Shown here: piece after piece, positions 10,526 to 21,569 of the stretch | Numbering within the stretch: the stretch's first letter is position 1 | Layout: every line of letters starts with the position of its first letter | Assembly (NCBI GenBank): GCA_963965975.1 | Contig: OZ014417.1 | Span: 7,746,821 to 7,810,820, forward strand | Length of the DNA: 64,000 nucleotides | Origin: Xestospongia bergquistia | Lineage: Eukaryota > Porifera > Demospongiae > Haplosclerida > Petrosiidae | Direction of reading: 5' to 3' | Notes under the pieces: generated by a model | The model's database searches: none | What the model was told of the DNA's origin: nothing | Seen by the model: only the letters and a program-made list of their open reading frames with translations | Translations under genes and position numbers: made by a program

Positions 10526-12627
10526 TTATAATCTATCAAATCCAGTTAGTGGTAATATGTCTTCCTCATCATCAAGATCATCCTGAGAAAGGATAGACAC
10601 AACCCTTATCAATCAAACAATGCATGGTTTATAAACCAGTTATAACTACTGGTTTATACCTGTTATCTATACTGGTTATAAACTGTTAAGTGTTGACAAC
10701 TTCAGAATACTCAAGTCTACTAGATAACACAGTCACTGCAGTGCTTACCTTGGATCGTTTTGTAGCCTTATCATAATTTAGATCTTCGCTCTTTCTCTTA
10801 CGACTAATATAATACAAATATTATATATGTATTCTTCAAGCTATACCTTGGAGATGTAGTTAACTCTTGTATTCTACATTGTTCTAATCTTTGTTCAATA
10901 TGCAATACCTGTGAGTAAGTGAGTGCAAGAGAGAGAGAGAGAGAGAGTAACGAGGAGGGGCATTGAGATAATGGGAGACAAATAATTTACCTCTTTGGAG
11001 CTCTCTGGTATAACTACATTCCTTACTGTATCATTGATACCTATAATATAAATTAATGATATCACAGACTAAAGCTATATTTCAGTCTTAATCCTGTTTT
11101 AATATTTTGTTCTAAACTCACTTTCTAAAGTATGATATAATTTGGAACTGTTTTCTTTAGCTTCTGCTCCTAACAGTTGACTTTTAATGTAACTAGATAA
11201 GAAAATAATACAAAATAAATAAATAAACAAATAATTAAATAAACAAAATATAAACGTTTTTAAAATGGCTGACATACCTCAATAGATCTACCTTGTTAAT
11301 GTTTGCAGCATGAAGCAAAGCAGCCAATGCTATCTATAAAATATGTACAAAATGAGCTCATTATATCAATGGCTAGAATTGAAACTTGGATACATCAAAC
11401 AGGACACTTGCTTTCTACTAACCTGTGATGGAGGATAGAGTAACACTACATCTGAATATAGGCTTCTTAAGAGGAATTCATCAGCTTCCTTTCTTAGGGA
11501 ATCAGGACTATTGATTGATGGACATCTTGTCTAGCGTATGGACAAAGATGATAATAAATTATAAAGTCTACTTTACTAGAAATTAACATACTTTGATGTC
11601 AATTAAAAAACCTTCCAGTGGACGAAATGGTGAATGAACAGTTAGGTGAAATTTGAGACGTTTCAGCATTAATAGCTGTGGAGAGAGAAGTAATTAAAGT
11701 GCATAATTGTAGCGGCCTCCCCTACTTCATTGTTAAGAACTGTTTCAGCTACAGATTGTCTTAGTTCTGGTGCAAGTACGTGAACATATTCATCAACTGA
11801 TACGTTGTATTCCTCTATCTTAAATGCCAGATAAGCACAGCACAAACTACAGCAATAAATAGATAAATGGATGAAGGATTGAATGGATGGATAGTTGGAT
11901 AATGGATTAGATAAAATGGATGGATAAATAAAATGGACATACAAAATGTCTTTAGGATGATATTCCATTACAGAAGTTAATAAATAGAATCGTTTATAAT
12001 AAGCAGCTGTCGTGCCCTAACATCACATGATTATAAGTAATCAAAAGAGTGGGCAGCTTACCAATACGCTCCTTGGTACTGGAGGTCGAAATAAGTTACA
12101 AAATTCAAATAGTTTTTTCATGTAATAAAGAGCTAACATTTCCTCTTCAGAGGAAGTGATGAACTGACATCCCTTTCCTGAGAGAAATTATAATAGAAAT
12201 TTGATAGATAATAAATAGTATTCTAGTACACATTAATAAACAGATCAAAATTATATCATTGTATTTTTAAGCCTATAATTTCCATAAATTAATTCAACAG
12301 TCATTCATGAATATAGAGTTTATCATTCTTCAATTAAATGTACTAACAATGTTAGTAACATCTGTATTTTATATTACATTGTAAGTGTGGTTTGGGACTT
12401 GACATAATACAGTATACAATACATACAATATATACTACAGACTAGTAGCTATAATACTTACTGAGAGCTGCTTCTGAATGCTATTAGGAAAGAATCATTG
12501 ACATGATATAGAAAGTCTCCTGGCTTACTTTCTGACAATAGCTGGCATTTGTTTCTGCTCTCATACGAGTCAAATGTTGCTGAGAAGAAAAAAGCCAGTG
12601 TTGCTTTTGGGTACTGCTATGAAACAT
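10526..12627 (-). CDS. CCNH: Cyclin H (CDK-activating kinase / TFIIH subunit)
   Basis: Partner of CDK7 and MAT1 in the CAK module of TFIIH; acts in transcription and the cell cycle. Exon 1 (about 12528-12627) encodes MFHSSTQKQHWLFSSQQHLT, aligning with the human start, including the helix preceding the cyclin box. The next exons give SSEEEMLALYYMKKLFEFCN and PPVPRS (first cyclin fold, near 12070-12178), then MEYHPKD and CAYLAFKIEEYNVSVDEYVH. The acidic tail DDLDDEEDILPLTGFDRL ends at a stop at 10526-10528; human cyclin H also ends acidic. It shares a 76-bp promoter with RAD51D. A (GA)n tract lies just before one 3' splice site. Confidence 0.93.
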
Positions 12628-12703
12628 TATCTGTTTCCATGTGGGTAAAGGTATCTGATTGGGTGGAGTTTTTGAGAAGTGGGTGTGGCAACCACGTGGA
12701 ACC
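12628..12703. promoter_or_regulatory. Bidirectional promoter CCNH / RAD51D with E-box
   Basis: Only 76 bp separate the two start codons. CACGTG (12693-12698, in context CCACGTGG) sits 6 bp before the RAD51D ATG, next to a GGGTGTGGC motif. The two genes must share a compact core promoter. Confidence 0.65.
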
Positions 12704-14098
12704 ATGTCTCGTTTATCATCACTGTTGAGTGATGAAGCTGTCCAGCAATTGGAGGTAGCAGGCATTAAAACTGGTCAGTCCTGAGACAGTGCTATCACTA
12801 GATATTTTTTCATGTAAACTCATATAGTTTATTGCTTTGTGTCAGAGCAACCATCTATTCTATCAGAGAAAACGTCCCTTTCGATACAGGTAGCTTAATA
12901 GCTTCCGTCCTTTGATCTATCCATTCATCCATCCATCTATTCAGGATGTATTGACAGCTCAAAGATCATTGCTGGCTACTTTTGCAGCATTTCCAATCAC
13001 AGCTGCTAATCTGTGGGAGGAAATGAGAACAAACAGTGCTTTCCTCTCGACAGGATTCTCAAGGTAATAATGATCCAGTCTCATTCTTTTCCAGTATGGG
13101 AATGAGGATACATGCTTACTTTATAGTATTGATACATTATTGGGAGGTGGAGTATTAACTGGTGAACTACTGGAAATATCAGGCCCTCCAGCAGCTGGAA
13201 AAACTCAAGTAAACAATGTGTATACTTAGACTTGTACCATATTGGTCTATACTAGCTCTGTTTCAGTTTATCTGCTCAAACTATTGCACATACTAAGTCA
13301 TCAGTTGTCTACATTGACACTAATGACAGTTTCTCAGCATCAAGACTAGAGGAGTTGGTCTTAATAGGATCACAGGTCCATAGATTGTGCCTTTCTTATA
13401 AGTTGATTTATTACTCAGTGTACTGCTGATGTGCTAAATAAGATAAGGGTATACCCCATTACTGATGTGTTCCAGCTATCTGATTTTATATGGGAACTAC
13501 AAGAGAATATGAGAGGACAGGTCAGGTGACAAGTCATGTGACATTACAGGATTGATGATTTAACATTAGGTAGATGAGTTTTATTGTCATGTTCACTTGA
13601 TTGTGATTGATTCACTATCTTCATTATTTGCACCTTTTTATGGAGAACAAGGTAGTAATGTCCATCCATCCATCAATGATAGATCAAGCTATCTATCTGT
13701 CCCATCATTTTTCTTACAGGTTCTATTCATTCACTTCTCTCTCAGTTAGTCAGAGATTTACAAGTAATAGCAAAAGACCATTCTATTGCAATTGTAGTTA
13801 AGTCAGATATTCCTTATTGTCTCTATGTCATTCTTCAATTAAGTATAGCAGTGGTTTAGTTCTAAATGATATGAAGGACTCCAGACACAGACTAATGCTC
13901 CATAGAACATGGGTCTCAGTCCCTCATGTAAGACTGTGTATTAAACCAAAGAGTGAAGATAAAAATGAGGGATTTGAAATAGTTTTAGAAAAGTCTTCAA
14001 GATTGGTATGATACTCTTACAGTATATGGCTATTAGTTTTACTGATAGATTTTGTTCTGTAGAGAACTGGAGCGAAGTGTTCTTTTTCATTGAATTAA
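12704..14098 (+). CDS. RAD51D: RAD51D recombinase paralogue
   Basis: RecA-fold ATPase of the BCDX2 complex that supports RAD51 filaments in homologous recombination. The start MSRLSSLLSDEAVQQLEVAG covers the N-terminal helical region. LSTGF...SIDTLLGGGVLTGE precedes Walker A GPPAAGKTQ (near 13187-13210); VYIDTNDSFSASRLEEL follows; Walker B is LIVIDSLSSLFAP (near 13590-13630). DSRHRLMLHRTWVSVPHVRL matches the region after the L2-like loop. The stop is at 14096-14098. One junction is uncertain: the frame is kept only if a 41-nt intron (13819-13859) is removed; the alternative splice choices I tried shift the frame. Length is about 300 aa, normal for the family. Confidence 0.9.
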
Positions 14099-14198
14099 AA
14101 CTAGAGATCAAAACTATCAACTTCATTATTTTTACTAATAACCTAAGCAGTAATGATAATAAGTATGTAATTAAATTATAAAACTTCTCAGAAACTGA

Positions 14199-14984
14199 TC
14201 ATTTCTTTATTTGGGCAAGAATAGCCTTACAAAAATCAGGCAAATCATTTGGTTGTCTGGATGTAATCTATACAACAAAAAGTTCAATTTATAACATTAT
14301 AATTCGTGTTATCAGAAGGTACACTCACTGACCAAATTTCCATCAACTACTACAGAAGCATCTTCATATGTAGCTCTAAAGAGTAACAGAATTTATAGAT
14401 AGCTAAAGAAAGTGGAGGTGAGGTGCTCACCCAGCATTGATAACATCATCTTTTATTGAATAAAAGCATGTAACTTTCTTTCCAGCTAGTATTCTTGCAG
14501 AACACAGCATCCAGGCACCATGACAAATAGCAGCTACTGGCTTACCTAATATCAAAGTATAAAGACTTTTTTGTTCAGCATATACAAATCAGACCTAATT
14601 CATATGTATTCTTCACAAGATCCACAAAACGCTTATCTCTCCTCCAGTAGTCTGGAGCAAACCCTCCCGGAATCACTAAAGCATCTATATCCTAGAAAGA
14701 ACTAAATTCTATAAATATAACAGACAAACAAATAAACACCTCAAGTTTAACATCATCAATGCATCGATCAGCTTTACAAGGATAGCCTTTCTTTGATTGA
14801 TAAATTTTACCCTGTTCAGGACCAATGGAAAATGTTTCAAAGCCTTCCTCACGGAACCTTAACATAGGATACCATACCTATTATAACAATAGAGATGCTT
14901 AAAGTTAAAGTATCATGTATCTACTTCTAGCTCCTCATAGTTGAACTCCACTAATATACCTATCTTTGGCTTGCACTCTGCCAT
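14199..14984 (-). CDS. DJ-1/PfpI superfamily protein
   Basis: Cysteine-dependent protein of the DJ-1/PfpI fold, related to the glyoxalase/deglycase or PfpI branches. The start MAECKPKIGILVEFNYEELE is the first beta strand with the conserved acidic residue. DIDALVIPGGFAPDYWRRDK and PVAAICHGAWMLCSARILAG contain the nucleophile-elbow motif, Cys followed by His-Gly, as in PfpI. The end is SRQPNDLPDFCKAILAQIKK with the SRxPxDLPxF signature. Roughly 190 aa over several short exons; length is typical. It resembles the bacterial YhbO/PfpI type more than human PARK7. Exact enzymatic activity cannot be told from sequence. It lies downstream of AIP on the same strand, 49 bp away. Confidence 0.88.
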
Positions 14985-15033
14985 TTTATCAGACTTCAGC
15001 CACACCCCCAGACAACAGTATTATTAACATCTC

Positions 15034-16165
15034 TTAAGAAAATAATTTTCCTCGTAATATCTCCCTTTCTTCTTTTTCTTTCTTTTTAATCCGTTCTCTT
15101 AAATTATTCAACTCTTTCTCTACAGTTTTCTGTAATGTTGGATCTAACTTAATAACTGCCATAAGATCTTTCTCTGCTTCTTCTTGACTCCAGCTAGCAG
15201 CATAAGCTTTCCCTCGTCGATACAAAGCCTTCACATTATTATAATCATACTCTAACACTTTACTAGTATGACGAATCACTTCAGGATAGTCTTTAAGTAA
15301 CAACTGACATTGAGAGTAGTTCAGTAACAATGGTACTTTATCAGACTCAATCTTGTTCCATTCATCACTTTGAGGTTTCTCTTTAATACCCAAAGACTCC
15401 AGATAACTCAATGCTTCATAATACTTCCCAGCTGCTCCATTGTAATCACCTGACTTGTACAAAGAATTCCCCTCTTCACGTAATTTTGGTATTATATCTG
15501 TTTTTTCTTTATCTGACATAGCCCATGAGTCTTGTTTGTAATCTCCTGGTTGTTCAATCCGTAAGAGTTCTATTTCAAAAGCTAATGGAGGTCTGTCGTG
15601 TACTAATGCATTCAAATCTTTGTGACCTGTTCCATGTATCATTGCTGAGTAGCCACAATGATGATGATGGGTGTGGTCATCATCGTCATGATGGGCCTTT
15701 TTTGTTTTCTGTTTGGCCAATTCTCTTAGTGCACGTGACACTGTAGAATACTCAGATACCATCTATAGTTAATTAAAAGTTATTAAAGTGGTTAATTAAC
15801 TAATAATAACAGGATGTACCTCGTATGGGCAAGAGAACCTTGCTACTTCTCCAATGAGCATTTCTTTAACAAGTTTCTCCCAGATATCGAGCTTGAATTC
15901 GCGTCCAATGAGAAGTTCAAAAGGTCCAGTTCCAAGAGTATGTGTGTCATCAATCACGTGATCTGCCATTTTGTCTTGTTCCGGCAAGGTTCCATCTGGT
16001 AATAATTTAATTGTTTTAAAATGGAAAAATACCTGATGAGGTAATAGTTAACTAATGTTAACTGAGTCAGCCAACCTTTGAATTCTTTACATAGTCCGGA
16101 GGAGGTCCTTTTCCCCCATAAAGAATATCTTTCTTTACACCTGGTACTGAAGACGTTAGAGCCAT
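15034..16165 (-). CDS. AIP: AIP/XAP2 immunophilin-like co-chaperone
   Basis: Cytosolic HSP90 co-chaperone of the aryl-hydrocarbon-receptor-interacting protein family. Exon 1 encodes MALTSSVPGVKKDILYGGKG. Exon 2 (about 15830-16035) encodes the FKBP-like PPIase-fold core, ending IWEKLVKEMLIGEVARFSCP. The last exon (15034-15762) encodes an FKBP C-terminal part with a His/Asp-rich insert, then PLAFEIELLRIEQPGDYKQD and three TPR motifs (EEGNSLYKSGDYNGAAGKYY; LLLNYSQCQLLLKDYPEVIR; VKALYRRGKAYAASWSQEEA). The stop is at 15034-15036. The Asp/His-rich insert (DDDDHTHHHH) could bind metal but may be only low-complexity. About 340 aa, like human AIP. Divergent from TBL2. Confidence 0.93.
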
Positions 16166-16223
16166 TAGTCTTATGTTGACCACACCTACATACTACCCAC
16201 CCACGTGGTGCACAAAGAGCACA
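16166..16223. promoter_or_regulatory. Minimal bidirectional promoter AIP / TBL2 with E-box
   Basis: Only 58 bp lie between start codons. It contains CACGTG at 16202-16207 (CCACGTGG) and a CCACACCTAC motif. An in-frame upstream ATG at 16173 could extend TBL2, but it would overlap the promoter. Confidence 0.6.
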
Positions 16224-18408
16224 ATGGTTGATTCAATGACTGATGTAATGCTTCTAACTCCTTCACTGCTTATTACTGCTAGTGTCGGTATACTGAGTAT
16301 AATTGTCGTCATTTATTTAATATATGCAAGAAAAGGAGGAGGAAAATCTGTTGGGAGTTGTGATAATTTAAGGTAGAAATATTGTAGTCTTCTGTAGCCA
16401 GCTGCTCCCTCTATTATGCTACAATTTCTATTGTATATCATACTGGTATAGGAAGGAACCTGAGACCATACCACCTCCTTCTCCATCTATAAAGAAAGTG
16501 AAAAACTCCAAGCACAAGGAAGGTGGATATTATCCTCGGAAGAAAGGAGGTCTTGAGCCACACCCACTTTCAGCTGCTGATTTTAAAGGCCATACTGGTA
16601 CTGTTCTGTCATTGTCCTTTGAACCTGGTGGAAAATATTTGGTCTCATGTTCAGATGGTTAGTATGGAATAATGGAAATGGGCTTTGATGGAATGGACAT
16701 GTGTCTATCATTTAGATCGCACTATAAGAGTTTGGTTAATGAAGACAGTCGAAGAGAGAGAACACAAGTAATAGAGGTCTTGTTATAACTGGTTTTATCT
16801 AATGATATTAGGCACACAAGAATGAATGTGGAATTTGACCATGCTACTCACATAGTATTTAGCCCAGATGGAACGTAAGAGATTACTAGTGCATTACGAA
16901 TAGTATATTATTAGTAAATTATTAGTATATTATTAGTATATCTTGTTCTCTTCAGTGCTATACTAGGTATAATTAAGCTAGCCAAATGTGTAAGAGTATA
17001 TAAACTTGCCAAGTCAAAAGGCAATGTTTCTTTATCAGAAACTTTGGAGTTCTCTCTTGTATGTAGTAAACAGATGATGTAATGAGTAGTTTACTTAATG
17101 GATTATTTTGTTCATTAGTTAAGTGATTCCCCTGTTGTAAGCCTGGACATTGCTTCTAATGGGAAATATATTATGACATGTTCTGATACTTCCCTTACTA
17201 TTTGGACATTAAGAGGTATAGTATTGTCATAATATGATGGTAATATAACAGTGTATTGTGTTAGGAGATAAAATGACAACTATTGATACACTTCAAGCAC
17301 CTAATCATTATGCAAGTATTTCAAAATGTAGTCGTTTTATTGCTTGTTGTGGTGAGTAGTCAATGAGAGAGAGAGAGAAAGAGAGAGAGAGGGAGAGGGA
17401 GAGGGAGAGAGGGAGACAGAGAGAGAGAGGGAGGACAGAGACAGACAGAGAGGTGACCAGATTCATCCTTTTCACTCATGATAGGCTTCACAACTGATGT
17501 TAAGATTTGGGAAGTTCAATACTCAAAAACCCAAGAATTTCAAAAGGTTCTCTTTGTCTAAACATTAGTTCATTTATCTCTCTGTAGGTCAGTCGTGCTA
17601 TGGAATTAAAAGGTCACTCCGCTGGTGTGGTGTCTGTCTGTTTCTCCCAAGACTCAAAAAAGTACCTTAGTATCATTTTAATAAACCACTGACTCATTTG
17701 ATGTACAGGGCTGCCACTGTGTCTAAAGATAAGACTTGCAAACTATGGGATATAGATGGTGATGATGGATAGATGGATGGATGGACAGATGGCGTCAGTA
17801 ATCATGTGTGACTTAAAACTTCTTCTAACTATAGTGAGATATGCTTTAAATGAAGATCCCAAGATTTTATTAAACATTGGACTGGAGGTCGCAGATGTCC
17901 CCTCTCATGTCACCCTATCTCCAGACAATCTAGTGATGGCTATAGCAATAAATAGATCAATCCTTATATACTCTAGTGTGACAGGAACACTCATGGAACA
18001 GTTGAACAATATTCACAATGGTATAGTAAATATATAGTGAGATATAACTATAATATTAACTACTGCCTCTTTGTTAAGATGCTATTACTAGTTTAATTTG
18101 GGAACCTAATGGAAGGTACCTGGTATCTGCCGGGGGTACGGACCGATATATACGTCTCTGGCATAATGTTCCTGGGATGAGAGAACAAGTACGAGATTTT
18201 AAGGAGAAATTGTTACAAGCTACCAGTGAACCATTGAAGGTAACAATGAATGAGTATATAATTATTTATAAAATAACTTTATTTAATTGTTATTAGAATC
18301 GTCTTCAAGATCAAATAAGTGATCTCGAGTAAGTAATATGTGTTCATTCTTAAATGACAACAACTTCACCCCCACAGAAAGAAACTCGAACTGGTTACGT
18401 CAATCTAA
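16224..18408 (+). CDS. TBL2: TBL2, ER-membrane WD40 protein
   Basis: Transducin-beta-like 2; in vertebrates an ER-anchored WD40 protein linked to PERK signalling. It has an N-terminal hydrophobic anchor (VGILSIIVVIYLIYA, about residues 17-33), a Lys-rich linker, then WD repeats: ADFKGHTGTVLSLSFEPGGK, NVEFDHATHIVFSPDGT, SGWK-type blades ending DTSLTIWTLRG, ELKGHSAGVVSVCFSQDSKK, and KDKTCKLWDID. The last exons give TDRYIRLWHNVPGMREQVRD and an amphipathic helix ending VTSI-stop at 18406-18408. Exons are small. One intron (17352-17484) is GA-rich on the sense strand. Confidence 0.93.
17361..17455. repeat. GA-rich microsatellite in TBL2 intron
   Basis: An imperfect (GA)n tract on the sense strand. 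This is the only purine-oriented dinucleotide tract among the intron tracts I checked in the window. Confidence 0.9.
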
Positions 18409-18526
18409 AAAGGTTGTTCTATAAATAGATTTCTATTTTTAGTAACAATTAATAATATTCATAACGTTACGTTCCAATTTATAAAAAGACATGCGGTCAA
18501 CAATTGAAGTGTAGTTTGTAAACAAC

Positions 18527-20449
18527 ATGGCTGAATGTGTTCCTACGCCGGAGCCCCAGCTCCTCGATCCTCTTGACCTAGTCGATGACCAAGACGACCC
18601 TATACCGCGGGAGTGGGGTCCACCTGCTGACGTACTGGAGAAACTAAAACAACATAGTAAGTACGTAAAGTTGAATGTGGGCGGAGCTTTGTATACGACC
18701 ACGATCGGGACGCTAGTAAAACAGGATAATATGCTACGTGCTATGTTTAGTGGAAGAATGGAACTACAAACTGATGAAGAAGGTAAACTGGGAATTGTGT
18801 GTTTGTTTCATTAATTTTATTGACCACACCTATTGCCTACGCCCTCCATGTCATATAGGTTGGGTCCTTATTGATCGTAGTGGTAAACATTTCGGGACTA
18901 TTCTTAACTTTTTAAGAGATGGTTCAGTCTCACTACCCGATACAAGAAAAGAATGCATGGAGTTATTGGCAGAGTCAAGGTGAGAATTGATGAAGGAAGA
19001 CAGCAATATTGGCAACAAGATTATGATAACAGTTCATTTTGTGTATGTAATGTGATGTAACATTAGTACCATATTTGGATGAGGTTGTACAATCATCTTA
19101 CTGTGATGTTTATATTGTACATTTACAGCTGTAAGTGATAATATTAGCTGTTATACTATTATTTATATTGTTGCTATAATCCATGGTCATTAGAGAGATA
19201 AATGTGTTGATAAAGACTTGAGATAAAATGTCCTATATTTTAAAATATCATTGTTATCAATCAGGTTATATTAACATGAAGTTTGCAAAAGGGTTGAAGA
19301 TTATCATACTAAACTGTCAATTAATTAGCCTAATAAGGTGGTTGATCACCCATAGAATTAAGGGTTCATACATTTGAGTTATTAAATGCTACTTCAGACA
19401 TTTACAAGTGCTTTTGTTATGTAGATTTTATCTGGTGGATGATTTGGCTGATGCAGTAGAGACACAGTTGGCAAAATTAAAAGATGAACATGAGCCAATG
19501 TGTCGTGTTCCTGTAATTACCTCTCCTGAGGAGGAACATCTTATTGTGTCAACGTCACGTAAAGTAGGTTATTTTATATTGCAAAGTGATAATCTCTCTC
19601 TCTCTCTCTCTCTCTAGCCTGTTATAAAATTACTTTACAATAGAGGAAGTAACAAATACTCATACACTTCGTAAGTTTTGCTTGAAATATAATCTCAAGT
19701 GTCCTAAAAATATTTTGAGAAGACAAATGTATATGACCATATCATATAATTTTGTACTGAATTGATTGTCCTATACACCAACTTCTAAAGTAGTAATGCC
19801 AAATAAGAGTCTCAGGATTTATATTATACTATACTAATAAATGGACCAACTCTGTGGCTTGAGTTTTAACCCCAACATTGCCAAATGACTCACTACAGTT
19901 AATTTTGATACAATTGCAATCATCTTAATCTTGGAGCTCATTTTCATTTTCTAAGTGTTTCTACAACCCTCCATATAAATTCATATATTCTCCCATAAGA
20001 AATCACTTCTATTTGTGAAGTCAAAACAAATGATTTCAGCTACAATTGACTGAATTCTTGTTTTTGTTCACAGCAATTCAGACGACAACTTCCTTAAGAA
20101 CATAGAACTCTTTGATAAACTATGTGTACGTTTTAGTAGTCGTATCAAATTCATGAAAGACATAGTTGGACGAGGAGAAATATGTTGCTGGGCCTTCTAT
20201 GGACACGGCAGAAAAGTGGCAGAAGTTTGTTGCGAGTCTATTGTGTACGCTACTGATCGAAAGCACACTAAAATTGAATTCCCAGAGGCAAAGATTTTAG
20301 AAGAAACTTTGAATATAATGTTGTACGAAGGTAAAGTAGGTGATGATTCTGCTATCGCTCGGACTGCTCATATTGAGCCTACTTCAAGAACTCGTCGGAA
20401 CCGAACTCCTGAGGGTTTTTTGACTGAAGAGCAAGTAGCTCAACAATAG
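18527..20449 (+). CDS. KCTD10: BACURD-type BTB adaptor for CUL3 (KCTD10/KCTD13/TNFAIP1)
   Basis: Substrate adaptor for cullin-3 ubiquitin ligase; BACURD proteins target RhoA in vertebrates. Exon 1 (18527-18783) carries an acidic N-terminus and the T1/BTB start [20 protein letters not shown]. Exon 2 gives [20 protein letters not shown] and [20 protein letters not shown]. Exon 3 (near 19425-19564) gives [20 protein letters not shown]. Later exons give [18 protein letters not shown], then the family-specific C-terminal domain [20 protein letters not shown] and [20 protein letters not shown]. The stop is at 20447-20449. About 310 aa, as in human KCTD10. Vertebrates have three paralogues; this is probably the single pre-duplication form. 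Confidence 0.93.
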
Positions 20450-20760
20450 ATAAGAGCTTTATTATAGTTTTGTACAGTTGATATTAATATTATATCAGTG
20501 ATCAGGTCAATAAGTCAATATCATTCATTGTTGTATTATAATTATATTATGTACAAGTTTTTACTGTATTCTTACTAAATTGATTACCGGATGTTTGAAA
20601 AATGTAGAATCGCTGATTCGTTGCCAACGATATATTTACAACGGATGTTTAGATAGCAATCTGCAATGACCCCGTAGTACTCCAGTTATATTATCATTAA
20701 AGATAAATTTCCAGGTCAAGATAAGTGAGGGAGGTAGAGAAAGTAAGAGGCTGCTTAGTT
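20450..20760. other. Intergenic: KCTD10 3' flank and globin promoter
   Basis: About 310 bp without coding signal. AT-rich; it holds the 3' end of KCTD10 and the 5' UTR of the globin gene. No clear TATA box or repeat is visible. Confidence 0.6.
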
Positions 20761-21130
20761 ATGGCGGTGAGTATGAAGCAAACTGCATGTATAGTATGGA
20801 AGTTAAATATGGAAGTGTGTGTATTTTTTACAGTTAATGGAAATAGTGCTACAATATAATGACCTTTTTTGGGGAGAGCATTTTATTAGTTTTAGACAAA
20901 ATTTATTAGTGTCTTTTCTTTATATGAAATCCTCCAGTTATCTGAGAAGCAGATTCATGACATTGAAACTTCATGGGGAGTTGTCAAAAAGGACCTTCAA
21001 GGTGCTGGACTTATAATGTTTTTTAAGTAAGTATTATATATACACCAAGTGTTCTTTCTTGGACAAAGTGACATGCATAATTGCCATTCAGATAATCTTT
21101 AACAGTGCATCAATTCTCTACTACCGCATA

Positions 21131-21176
<46 letters not shown>

Positions 21177-21501
21177 ATGTATGTATGTATGTATGTATAG
21201 CAGGTAATATGGATTGCATTGTGGAACTTGTTGGGTATGAAATATAAGAAGCATAGCCGCCAGCTCAAAGGTGATGAGACCACTGCGAAAACTGAATTAC
21301 TCGCAAGTATTTTCCTTAAGTTATGATAAGCATACCTCACACAGGATGTTGTCGTTGATGTCCGTAGCCTTAGTTTGATTGGAAGAATGTGAAAACTTCC
21401 ACACAAACTATAGTGTATATAATGTTATACTTGAATAGGATGAGATGACCTCATCAAAATAATTAATGGAAAGTAATGACCCTACAGCTTCACTACACTG
21501 C

Positions 21502-21569
<68 letters not shown>

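Noticed and set aside
16173-16223. Upstream in-frame ATG as the TBL2 start
   Set aside because: It would place coding sequence across the CACGTG-containing shared promoter; the ATG at 16224 directly precedes the membrane anchor.
18439-18702. 87-aa minus-strand frame over the KCTD10 start
   Set aside because: Shadow of KCTD10 exon 1 in another frame.
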